DNA from: Symbiodinium natans
Taxonomy: Eukaryota; Sar; Dinophyceae; Suessiales; Symbiodiniaceae
Direction of reading: 5' to 3'
DNA: 64,000 bases
Assembly (NCBI GenBank): GCA_905221605.1
Contig: CAJNDS010002519.1
Span: forward strand, 66,501-130,500
Part shown: piece by piece, positions 1 through 10,679 of the stretch
Position numbering within the stretch: the stretch's first letter is position 1
Layout: every line of letters starts with the position of its first letter
Made by a program: the position numbers and the translations under genes
The notes under the pieces: model-generated
Database searches by the model: none
Seen by the model: only the letters and a program-made list of their open reading frames with translations
Told to the model about the DNA's origin: nothing

Positions 1-1600
1 CCAGCCCTTGGATTTCAATTTTGCAACGCCCAGGTAACGTCTACAGCTACTACCGAGCCGGCGACATCAGCAACCTAAACCCGTCGCAGGGCGAGATGGG
101 TGGCAACACGCGTGTCACCATCGAGACAACGGATCTGGATGCCACGATTGTGTCGGTCGGGCGGTGTTCTGGGAGCGTCCGGGGATTTCAGGGTGGGGAG
201 GAAGATGTGCCTGATTCTTGTGGTCCTTCAACTTTGTTTGCGACGGGCAGGTTTTCTTCGGTGGCAACGAGGGCCTCATTGTTGGGGGCTCTGCAACGAG
301 CAACTTCGTCGTTGCTCTGACGCCGGAAAGCGAGATTCGGGGTGCTGTGGACGTCGTGGTGATAGCAGAGAACCAAAACGAGGCCAGGGAGAGAATCGGG
401 TGCTTGAATGTTGGCTGGTGCTCGTTGGTGACTTTGAGTTGGAAAGCTTGTTAAGGTTTAAAGCTGTAAGAATGCGCCGTTCAGAATGCAGCAGGCCATC
501 AGAATCGGTGGCTTCACATACCTTGCTGTTTGTCCTGACCCTGGCGTCCCGCTGAACGGGGCCCGGAGTGGCGAAGAACTGTCAGAAGGTGCCTCAAGCT
601 GCCCAGTAGATACGGAAGACAAACAAAAACCAAAACAACACGGACATTTACAAGCTACGTATCGAAAGATGAATCCAAAGATGAACCCAGAAACCGGCCT
701 TCGAAGCTGAGGTGCCATCTTGATCTTCTCCTGCCAATTCGGCTACGAATTGGTCGGCTCATCTCAGTCCGTGTGCCAGATGGACTACGACTCATTCGGA
801 AATGTGATAAGTGAGAGCAGCGCGTTTTCGCCTCCAGCGCCAACGTGTCAGATCGTCTCCTGCCCCGATCCAGGCCTTGGAGCGATTCGCAGTGTAAGTT
901 TGCGGCAAGCGCTCAATTCCATGCGTCCGCATTGTGACTGACTGTGCACCAATCATGGCACCAACTCCTCAGCGACAGGCATTCCTGACTTTGGCTTCCG
1001 AACTGGCGGGGATTCTGGCACCTTCGTGTTCGGTGACGTGGTCACCTTTTCCTGCAGCCCGGGCTACCTCCGTGTAGGGCCCACCGAGCTCATCTGCCGT
1101 GGGGACGGGCGGTTCTCGGGCTCTGCCCCATCCTGCGAGTCGAACCTGGGCTCTCTGAACTTGGTGCGCTACCGCGCGCTTTTCCTGGCGAGTTTCCAGG
1201 AGGAGGTGGGTGTGTCACAGGTGGCCTATCAACAGGCCGATGCCAACGGCGATGGCTTAGTATCCGATGCTTGGCACAGAATAGAATGGCTGGGAGGACT
1301 TTAGGCGTGGCCCGGCTTTCCGGGAAACTAAACAACCATGCTGAACCGCTCATTGATGTCAAAGGGTGCGCTAGTGCTTCAACTGGCGCCAGTATAGGGA
1401 AGGAAATCCTATGCTGTTCTACTTGTTCACATCTGCAGGCAAGCGACACTCCTTCTCTCGCCTTGCTGAGGTATCATAGCATGCCTCTGCAATGATCTTG
1501 AAGTCGCTTGAAGTCACCTTGAAATCTGCTACGCTCAGGAGGAAGAGTTCTTACTTCAAGCTGCTGCAATTGGCGTCACACGATCGGCAGACGCAGAGGT
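1..1600 (+). CDS. 5'-truncated modular gene: IPT/TIG domain, two sushi (CCP) domains, first EF-hand
   Basis: Exons read as 34-149, 251-382, 495-570, 712-879, 979-1265 and from 1539, each joined in frame at AG|G acceptors; donors are GT (150), GC (383, 571) and GA (880, 1266). The first exons give an IPT/TIG-like fold (NLNPSQGEMGGNTRVTI, then VFFGGNEG and VDVVVIAEN, ending GGFTYL). Two CCP modules follow, each opening with CPDPG and carrying FSCQFGYELVG or FSCSPGYLRVG and a closing Cys (PTCQ, APSCE). The last exon leads into an EF-hand loop DANGDGLVS completed by EEEF after the intron at 1266-1538. TIG and CCP domains are usually extracellular and EF-hands bind calcium, so a secreted or surface protein is inferred. 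The start lies upstream of the window. I do not recognise an orthologue. Confidence 0.68.
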
Positions 1601-1674
1601 CTGCGTTGACAGCTTCGCTGTCCATGTGGTGTGTGCGGCGTGTGCAGAAGCATGCGACTGGTGCCTCTTTTTCA

Positions 1675-4600
1675 GGTTCTTTACCAGCAGATCCAACACC
1701 GGCCTGGTGTGACCTTAAGCCAACAGCAGCTTGTCTGAAAGGGCTACTGAGCGGCCACTGCGGCGACTGTGGAACCTCTGTCCGGGGGAGGTCTGCCCTG
1801 TGTTCCCAAGGTACATCACCCTGGAGCAGTACAGAGTTTTGGAGCCTTTGCTGCATGCACACGGCTGTGAGTTGCTTGTTCGATGGCAATCTGAGTTGCT
1901 TGCACATCGTGAGAGTCGGTGAGATTGCCCTTGAAGGAGCCGGAGGTGAGCATCACCGAGCTCCGCACGCTCATGGCATCCGTTTTCCTGACTCCGGCGA
2001 CTTGGCAGGGAATTCGATATTAGTATGTACTGTACGTACTTGCGGTTCTTGCTTGCCAATTGGAAGGCAGGCCTCGGGCCCAAAACGTTGTACAAAGGTG
2101 AATAATAGTGGAGCAGTTTCAAGAAGCTACTGTCAAAGGTGTCGTGCCTAGTACGAAGCTCGTCAATCACCACATATCACCACGATTTGCAGGCGCAGAT
2201 GCTCTCGGGTGCAAGCTTGGATGGCAACCCGTCGGTGTCAGGGGCTCAGTGTAACACTGACTGCATATGGTGGCTGCTGAGGCAGGAAGAACAGCCACGA
2301 TCATAGGGTTACAGGATGTTGCAGGTGCACAGGTCAGGAAGGCAAGCCCGGTGCAAGTGTTTGCAAGGTCACCTCTCCCTGCTAGAATGGGCGTGCGAAT
2401 GGGCTTGCGGTAAGCAAACGATGGCTCTGACTCCTGATGCAAAGCTGAGCGGTGGCTGGCAGGTGGAAGGAAGAGTTTGTGGGCCAAGTTGTTTCAGTTG
2501 CAGAGCTGACGACGGAGTCTCGGCGAATTTCGGAGTGCTTGAACCTGCCAGCATCTGTCTGCGGCAAGTTGGATCGAAAGAACGACCGCAAACTGGAGCG
2601 CAAACCAGGTGAATGCCGAAGCCATCTGGGACTCGGTGGCCCGCCTCGGGCAGAGCCAGCTGGATAGAGCCTGGATCGCATTGTGACTGGAGAATTTAGC
2701 AGTTGAGTGATGTTGAATGCTGAGAATCTGCTTACTGAGGCAACCATTACCTCCTTCTGATGGGGCAGGACGACTTGCAGACTCTTCGTGCGCTGATGCA
2801 GGTGCCGGCCCTCTCCTGGTGTGCCCTGTCCGCAGTGCCAGCCTTGGACTTCAGGTGCGGTTCCTTCTTGTGGACGATGCGTGGAATGCATCCAATCCGA
2901 ATGGAGACGACCGGGTCACAGAGGAGGAGTTTGTGAACTTCCTGTTGCAGGACTGAAGTTTAGGTTGCTGGCGCACCGCCACGCACTGGGTAAGGTTAAG
3001 AGGCTTAAGCTGATCAATCTCGGTTCTTCCCCAGACAACACAATAGGGCGCGTGGCTCGGCTGCTCCCTTTCGGAGCCCTTTAAACCGACCCACAAAAAA
3101 CTCATACTGGTGTGTTTTTTTGCCGAGGCCACCTCCCTGTCTAAGTTCCACCCGCAGTATGCTTGTGAGGCCACCCACGTCCGCCCGCATCTTCCTACAC
3201 ATTGCATCCGTCCAACCAAGCGCTGCACACTTACAACATCTCACGCTGCTTAAGCTGGGTCATGTGATATCCTGGAGGCAAGTGAGCCTTCTGGGGCCGA
3301 GACTGTTGGTTAACCACTACGTCTAGCTCTCCCTCCCTCTGCCCCTCAGGCCTCTCTCACTCTAGAAGTTGCGTATGGATGCGGGTCAAACCACAGGGCT
3401 TGTAACAGGCCCCGGGGGGCGCTTTTGCAACAAGGATGACAAAGAACGTTCTGCTTGCGACAAACCCGTCTGCGACAGCCTTTTTTGCGTGACATGCCAT
3501 TCTTCTCAGAGCGCGACACGGGGCGCGACCGCACCTACTTTGGCCCCAATTGGTATTTTCCGTCATCTCTCGGCCACCTAGCCCTTCTTGTGAGCGATCC
3601 GTTGAGAAGGTTGGGTACTTCGCCGGATTTGGTATATTCCTGCTGTCCTTCGGGCTGCATGTCGGAAAGGCCCCCCCCCCCCCCATTCTCGTCATCGCTG
3701 CACGAGGCAAACCCCTTCATGCTTTCTCGCCTGTTCCTCTCCTTCTTGTTATTTTCGCTTCTGCCAGACTCTTTTCCTGTGTCAGACCCTGAGCTCTGAC
3801 GATGAGGACTGCCACCTTCATCTCCCACGCCTTTGCCAGTGCTGCAGTCATCGTTGTTGCGTGTCCATGCTCTTTGTTTTGTCCGTGCGTTGCCGGCCTT
3901 CCATTCTCCGTTGGTGCAGCAAACTGACTGGACTGGGGTGTGCCCTTCGCAAGGGTGCGAGGGTCTTAGGGCCTCAAAGCCATTAGGAATAACAAAGGAA
4001 GCGGAAAAGGGAGATAGGGAGATGGAGGAGGACAAGGAGTGATAGGGCTGGCCCAGGACTATGGCCTTGATGCCGTGATGGGCGAGCTCAGCTGGAGGCT
4101 GATTGTGCGCGTTTGCGTTGGCTCTGAACGGAGAGTGCACTGCCCCCTCGAGGGCTATGCATGCGCGAGAGAGTGTAGGGGACCAGCGTTAGTTGCTCTT
4201 CCCGCCTCTTCGCTGAGTCGACAAGAAGGAACTGCAAAGTTACAAGCGCTGAGAGGCACATCGATGTCTTCTTTCAGGGCTACGTGTTATTGGAACGCTA
4301 CGTGGCGCTAGGACGCTTGGTTCGTAGATATTGGCAGCATTGCTCAGCACATCTCAGCAGCCTGTGATTCTTTCATTGATTGCGACCAGCACTCGTCCCG
4401 AGGATTCGGAAGTGTGGAGGGTGTCTCCTTGGTCGGCTTCCGAGGGTTCCTGCAGTCCCTCTTTGCCACAAAGGAGGCCGTTGTTGGCAGCCTAGTTGTT
4501 GGCCTCTGGGGGATTGTGCCTAGGACCTTAGGGCGCCTTGCGTTCGAATGCATGTCTCCCCCGTCCCTGTCAAGACTATTCAAGACTCAGGTCAGCAACA

Positions 4601-5517
4601 TGGACTCAGATGGAAGTGGGATTGTCACGAACGACGAGTTCAAGCGTTTCGTGACACGTACACTTGGCCTCACCTCTCAGAATGCAGACGATGTCTTGGC
4701 GTCGCTTTGCCAGGCCAGGGTCTTTGCTGTCGGTCTCCAGGGTCCAGGTGATGGCCAGCAGAGAATTTGTGCAGCACGAGGGATGTTTGGAGAGTGCTCA
4801 GGACCCCAACTTGTTGCGATTGACCGACCGGCAGCTGGATGCCATAAGCTATGACTTGACCCTGCCTAGCCTGCGGATCCTTCTGCGTGCGGACCTTCGA
4901 GGGTTTGATTCACTTCAAGATGAATAGCTCCAGAGGGCATGGCTCATTCTACCTGCATTGTCCTGTGAGGACCACCCGACGCTTGAGGATGTGCTTGCAT
5001 TCCTGGACACAAGCCAGGACAGCCAGGTCAGTCAGGAGGAGTGGGTGGCAGGCTTATTGCGGAAGCGGGTGACCTCAGAGAATGCCCTGGAGCTTTTCAC
5101 GGCCCTGGATCCCGGGCAGCTAGGATACTTGACAGCGGACTCCCTTCGGATGATTCGCGGCCACCTAGCCCTCTGTGACTACCGCGAGCTGGTGAAGTCT
5201 GATCTCGGGGACCTCAACCAGACCCTCTTAGCCGCAGACACGGACGGGAACCAGCTGGTGGCCGAGTACCAAAAAAATTTGGCAGATATTGGCCATAAAG
5301 ATAGTTTAGGCATGTGGGACAAGTGTGTTTGGTGTGGGCGATAGACATTGGACGCCTGCAGGTCACGCCAGAGGAGTTCGTCCAGCAGGCGGTGCCCTTC
5401 TGCCTGACGCAGGAAGAAGCCTTAGCCCTGCATGCGGAGATGGACTTCCTGAGCCAGGGCTTCGTGGACCTCTTCGCCATGTCGCTGGCGAGGACGGGGA
5501 GCAGCTTCAACACGTAG
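1675..5517 (+). CDS. Continuation: EF-hand repeat exons, part 1
   Basis: Short + strand exons with AG|G acceptors carry EF-hand-like units. Examples are 1675 (VLYQQIQHRPGVTLSQQQLV), about 1945 (EVSITELRTLMA), 2855-2950 (loop NPNGDDRVTEEE then FVNFLLQ), and 4591 onward with a canonical loop DSDGSGIVTNDE at 4603-4638. From about 4970 to 5257 a long exon holds two degenerate loops and the start of DTDGNQLVTPEE, which is completed after a GT-AG intron at 5258-5361; that join restores exactly 12 loop residues. The reading frame then runs to a stop at 5515-5517, which may be the true end of this gene or read-through into an intron, because similar EF-hand exons continue further on. Calcium binding is inferred from the intact loops; the protein is not recognised. 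Confidence 0.6.
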
Positions 5518-8500
5518 CGAGCTGTTGCCCAAGGAGCGCACGATTTTCGCTATCTAGGGTTGCCGAAGCCATCCAAGTCAGAACTAAGAGGTGGCCCCTC
5601 AAAACACCTCATCACCGGTTGGCCACCCCAATCTGATTCAGGCGTACCGGAAGTCTGCCTGAAACTTGAGGATGCCTTTCCTCCTGCAGCGTGACACCCT
5701 GGCGAGTTCCCGCCTCTGTGGCTCGTCACAAGGCAAAGATGTGAGTCTGGCAAGGATTATAGGGCAAGGCGGCAAAGCCATCCGATGCTTCCTGCACCAA
5801 GGTTTGCAAAGCTACTTCGAGGATGCAACCCGGCAATGATTTACTCCATAGTCCGCATGGGTTTGGAGGGTCTACAGAGTCTACAGTACTACTGGTGACC
5901 TGTCTTCGATCCCGTTTGCGGATTTATGTACGGCCCTATGCCGCACAGAGCCACGCCGGAATGCCAGAAACATCCCTGGCATCCCTGTCATTTCGACAGC
6001 ACAGCTACGGAGGTAGGCAGTGATTTCGGGCGTCCCAGGCGGCGGCAGCAGTGCAGGACTTGGCGGTGGCTGCTGCAGGGCGCCTGGATTGCCACTATTG
6101 TTGTGGAGTGGCGATGTTGTCATACCTGGCCAGTAATGCGCATCTCATCCTCCCTTTGCTGATTCCTGGGCTCTCTGTCTGTCATCTGGCGTGGCACGGG
6201 GGCTTGGGAGGTTTGGAAACGATTGCCCTTGCAGTTTAGCGAGACCAGAGTTTGCATGAGAGAGTGAGAGGATTCCCATGGCTGCAGGTTCCCCGCCTCG
6301 GCTCGGGCCCTCGCCCTGCAAATGGCCAAAGCGGCATGGCAGGTGCGGACGGCGGCCGAGCTCCTGGGTTGCATTGGATTCGGTTTCGGCTTCATTTGTA
6401 AGTATCAAGCCAAAAGGGCATCTCAAAGCTCTCCGGCTAAGGCGACTCTTTGACCGTGCCGATCCTTTGGCCTCCGGGCTCATGTCCCGCGCGCGGTACC
6501 AGGCCAGAGTTGAGAGCATGCTGTGGATCTCAGCGCACTGCAGTGATTGCATAGGCTGCATAGGCAGGACTCCAGTCAAAAATTGCCCAGGGTCCTCTGA
6601 AGGCTTGTGATGGCTCGTGACTGCTTGTGGCTCGGGCCCTCGGGGTCCCGACAGTGTCAAGCCGGGCACAACTACTTTTGTGAGACGCTCTCATGGCCTT
6701 CCAGCGAAATCCTGAACAAAAGCCATAGGATCCAGGATGACCTGGATCAGGGCGTTAGGGCTTGGGAGTTGTGAATTTTGATGGGTTTTGGGGGTGTAGA
6801 ATGAAACAACTGCTACGCGTGCTAAAAGAATGAGGGGGTGCAGGCCGGAATTTGGGCCGATCTCCGTAGAGTCAGAATCCACTGTGCTGGGCCAGGGACT
6901 TTTTGCGGGCACCATGACGTTGGTTGGCTTCCGCCTGCTGCTGGCAGAGGTCATTGCACATGTGTTGTCTCTTTGTTTCTGGATTCCTCGTATCCCCGAC
7001 TCCCACCGCAGCTGGGTTGTGGCCGGTCTGCTTGGCGGGCGGCAAAGGCGCCCACAGCACCCGAACTCAGACTCACACCGATCGCAGGTTGCGCCTGAAG
7101 GCAGTGCCGAGCTAATTCGGCGTGCTGATGTGGACAAGGCCTGGCTGTAGCGCAGGATAGGGAGTGAAGCTGAACGGACCAAATGGACCACTACTGTAGG
7201 CAGACATGACAGACGAGGGCCAGGGCGGTCAAGGTCTGTGGGTTTGATTCGGATCTTAGGCGCCATTCGTGAATGAGATTCCCAAGTGCCTAAGCATCCT
7301 CGTGCAAAGAAAACTTGAGATGCGTCTAGACACACTTGAAATTAGAAAGCCGCAGGGTGGTGGTCTCAGCCTGTCCGAGTTCATTGAGATGGGCTTGCTG
7401 CTGCTGAGCTACAGCTCGGGTTTGGTAGATTTAGAGTTTCAAGTTCTGAGTAGGACAATCTGACTGTGACGACTTCCCGAAGATGCTCAGTTGAAGAGTA
7501 CAGTCATGTGCCCAATTGTGATGTGTCGCTGCTGACTCTCGTAATTAGGGACTGTTCCAGCCTTGCTCCAGTCGCCAGGTTGCGGATGCAGTCCTCCAAC
7601 TCCGAGGCCATCTTTGGTCTCCTGCATCCGGGCAGCAGGGAAACAAACGTCCGATTTTAATGGTTTTTCAGGCGCTCGGTCGCCATCTAAAATTCAATTT
7701 CAATTGTAAACTGAGAAGTGCGAGGCTTTGAAGTGCTGTTGCAAGTGGCAGTGCTAACAGCCAAGAGTGGCCCAGCATTTGCCTGTTCCCCTATACTCCG
7801 CGAAGTTTTAGCAACACCCCAACTTCGAGCCCTTCCCTGAGGCTTGTGCTAGAAATTGTGGAATTGTGCTAGATCCCGGCTGCGCACGAGGAACTATTCC
7901 AGTGGCGAAGAGCTTGGACCTGCTCAGCTCCGCCCAGTGTCGCAAAATGCCGCCGGGCCGCAGATTCTAGTCTAGAGGCATGACTGGTTGGGTGATGGTT
8001 GTGAGCCCGGCGATTGTGCCTAGGCACCAAAGCTGCAAATTAGTCCCACATAGCTCCGGGATGGCCTTGCGGACAGAGCTTTTAAACTGCTGTTACCGCA
8101 CTCCCTGATCCAACAACTGCACCAGAACTGGAATCTGGCTGGAGTCTGGAGGCTTCCAGGGGTTATTGGCAGCAGTCGCTTTTCGAATGCCTTTGTGCTA
8201 CTGTTGTAGCTGTGGACCGTCGCGTCCAATCACGGGGCTAAAGGAGTTGCTCAGATGCTTGAATTCAGAGCCGTGCTCAAAGTGGTTCTCAATGGTTCTC
8301 ACAGCTAGTCACAGCTAGTCGAAGTTCATCCAAATAGGCAGTGACCCTGGTGGACCTGCGACTGCTGGCTCTCGGCGAGTTCCCGGGTGAAAATGGCCCG
8401 GCGGAGGCTTTAGCAGCCGCGGACCAGGCATCTTCGACCGGGGCTCGTGATCTGCGTCCATGATCGCACGTACCCTGTGTTTTGAAGCCAGGAAAGCGCC

Positions 8501-8800
8501 TTAAAACTCGATTTCGAAGACCTGCAGACTTTGGACCAGCTTCTAGTAGGGTGTGTACCGGCGAACAACGAAAAACTACCGGCGGACAACGAAAGATGTC
8601 TCACAACAACGAAAGATAACAACGTAAACGGCCCACCAGCATCGATCCAGGTCCGGCGGCAACCATCCCCTTCCGGCGAGCAACGAAAAACCCTTCTGCC
8701 GAGCATCGAAAACCTGCCGCCCAGCATCGAAAAACCCTCCGCCGAGCATCGAAACACCTTTTGGCCAAGCATCTCAAACTCTGGAACCTTTGTAGGAAGA
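5518..8800. other. Spacer or large intron with at most one degenerate EF-hand exon
   Basis: No convincing exon was found except a short + strand piece near 7320-7400 (GGGLSLSEFIEMG), which resembles the second half of an EF-hand. Open frames on both strands here are short and differ in composition from the flanking exons. The stretch is either intergenic or an intron of the EF-hand gene. Confidence 0.35.
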
Positions 8801-8804
8801 CCAT

Positions 8805-9660
8805 CGACACTATTTTAAGCCGTGCAAGCGTGCTTCAAAGCATATTTAAGCCGTGCAAGCTTGCTTCAAATCAGATGAATCTTTTTTTTGCAAATAGGGG
8901 GCGCTGCCACCCCCCCCCCCCCAACCCCACCACTTTTTTAAGCTGTGCAAGCTTGCTCAGCTTGCTCCAAAGCATATGAAGCTTTTTTAACCCATCATGC
9001 GATCATTGTGTTTGCATATGGGGGGGGGCTGCGCTCCCCGAACCCCCAGCTTTTTTAAGCCGTGCAAGCTTGCTTCAAATCATATGATAAACCATCATGC
9101 GATCATTGTGTTTGCAAATGGAGAGGCTGCGCCCCCCCCAACCCCCCCGCTTTTTTAAGCCGTGCAAGCTTGCTTCAAATCAGATGAGTCTTTTTCCAAC
9201 CCATCATGCGATCATCGTGTTTGCAAATGGCGGGGGCCCCCCCGCCTTTTTTTAAGCCGTGCAAGCTTGCTTGCAAAAAAGTATGAGTCTTTTTAAAACC
9301 CATCATGCGATCATTGTGTTTGCAAAAGGGGGCTTGTTTTGAGCAGTGCAAGCTTGCTTCAAAGCATATGAGTCTTTTTAGCCCCCCCCCCCTCGCATTT
9401 TCATTAGAACCGAAATTGAACCTCAAGTCTATAAACCTTAACCCCCCTAAACTCGAACCCTCAACCCCAGAGCCTAAAGCCCTCAACTCTAAAAACCCTC
9501 GAGGCTACCCCCAAAGCCCTTCGGACACACCAAAGACCGCCCCTATACTCCCTGGTTTAGGGTTTAGGGTTGAGGGTCGCGCCCCCCCCCCCCCCCCCCC
9601 CACCCCGCCCCGCTTTTTTAAAGCCGCGCAAGCTTGATTCAAATCATATGAATCCTTTTT
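8805..9660. repeat. Roughly 100-bp tandem repeat array, about seven or eight copies
   Basis: A unit beginning TTTTTTAAGCCGTGCAAGCT, followed by TGCTTCAAATCATATGA, a T-run, CCCATCATGCGATCATTGTG, TTTGCAAATGG and a C-run, recurs from about 8811 to 9645. Copies begin near 8811, 8842, 8934, 9050, 9150, 9246, 9330 and 9613, with length differences mainly in the C and T runs. Telomere-like sequence is embedded near the right end. Nothing here looks coding. Confidence 0.85.
9431..9578. repeat. Degenerate interstitial telomere-like repeats
   Basis: About 9431-9500 holds degenerate CCCTAAA-type units, and 9553-9578 holds TTTAGGG-type units in the opposite orientation. The plant-type heptamer TTTAGGG is also the telomere repeat reported for dinoflagellates. 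The block sits inside the tandem array at 8805-9660. Confidence 0.6.
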
Positions 9661-9667
9661 TACATAT

Positions 9668-9848
9668 ATAGACAAAATAAAGGTCTTGCTAGGTTTGTTG
9701 TCCTATGTAAATATGCACAAAATAGAGGTTTCCCTGTGTAAATATAAAGAAAATCATGGTTTTCCTACGTAACAATAGTGAAAATAATTGTTTTCCTACG
9801 TAAATAATGACTAAAATGTAGGTTTTCCTATGGAAACATAGAGAACCG
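9668..9848. repeat. About 38-bp A+T-rich tandem repeat, about five copies
   Basis: Units share the pattern AAAAT-n-GGTTTTCCTACGTAA followed by an A/T-rich tail. Copies begin near 9674, 9718, 9751, 9781 and 9812 with moderate divergence. The block is much richer in A+T than its surroundings and is followed by C-runs. Confidence 0.7.
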
Positions 9849-10091
9849 CCTGACCCCCCCCCCCCACCGCCCCCGCCCACACAACCCCCCCCCCCCCGCC
9901 AAAAGAACAAAAAAACAAACGACCGCCCCTACATGGGACGTTGTCAAAGAATGTTGTTGGGATGGCGTTTTCTTTAGCGCTTGTTGGACTCGAGGTTTCT
10001 TAGAGTTGAGGGTTACATGGGGTCAAGCATGTCCCAACGTCAAGGCCTGAACTTCCTAAAAGCCTTTCTGCCGGGGCGGGAGCCAGGGGGG

Positions 10092-10292
10092 TCCGTCCCG
10101 TCCCGTCCCGTCCCGTTTTGTTCCGTCCCGTCCCGTCCCGTCCCTTCCCGTTTTGTCCCGTTTTGTCCCGTCCCGTCCCGTCTCGTCCCGTGCCGTCCCG
10201 TCCCGTCCCGTTTTGTGTCCCGTCCCGTCCCTTCCCGTTTTGTCCCGTCCCGTCCCGTCCCGTCCCGTCCCGTCCCGTCCCGTCCCGTCCCG
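10092..10292. repeat. CCCGT pentanucleotide satellite
   Basis: About 200 bases of CCCGT repeats interrupted by a few TTTTG units. Because the unit is five bases, all three frames on each strand stay open, creating false ORFs of PVPSR or DGTGR repeats. Confidence 0.95.
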
Positions 10293-10670
10293 AACCAACT
10301 GGCCGACATCGAACGGGAACCGGCGGGCATCCATAGGTCACATCTTGTCTTTCGTTGTCATGATGACTTTTTCGTTGTTCGCCGGTTATATTCCTCGCTT
10401 CTAGTGTCTTCTAGCCCACCTTTTGCTTCGCGCCCAAGCCAGAATTGAAGCTGGAGAATACGATCGAGACCTGCTGCTTGCGAGAACCCGTTTGATCTCA
10501 GAGAGTGGAAAATTTAAATGAGTGGATAATGCGTCTTAATGCGTTGCAGAGGGACGGGACGGGAGCAACACCCCCCGACACAACATCCGGTCACGAAGAG
10601 ATGGAGAGATAGGAAGATCGGAAGGGGGGGAAGGTGGTGGGGCCAAGGAACAAAATGGCATAGAACAAAC
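10293..10670. other. Unassigned sequence between repeats
   Basis: I see no exon with family resemblance here. It lies between the CCCGT satellite and the next EF-hand-like exon at about 10680 and is probably intronic. Confidence 0.3.
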
Positions 10671-10679
10671 GTTGCTGCA

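Noticed and set aside
8805-9660. Tandem array as a possible CRISPR
   Set aside because: Units are adjacent without unique spacers, vary in length, and the context is eukaryotic with introns.
9981-10448. Overlapping ORFs of PVPSR and DGTGR repeats on both strands
   Set aside because: They are an automatic result of the CCCGT pentanucleotide satellite, which leaves all frames open.
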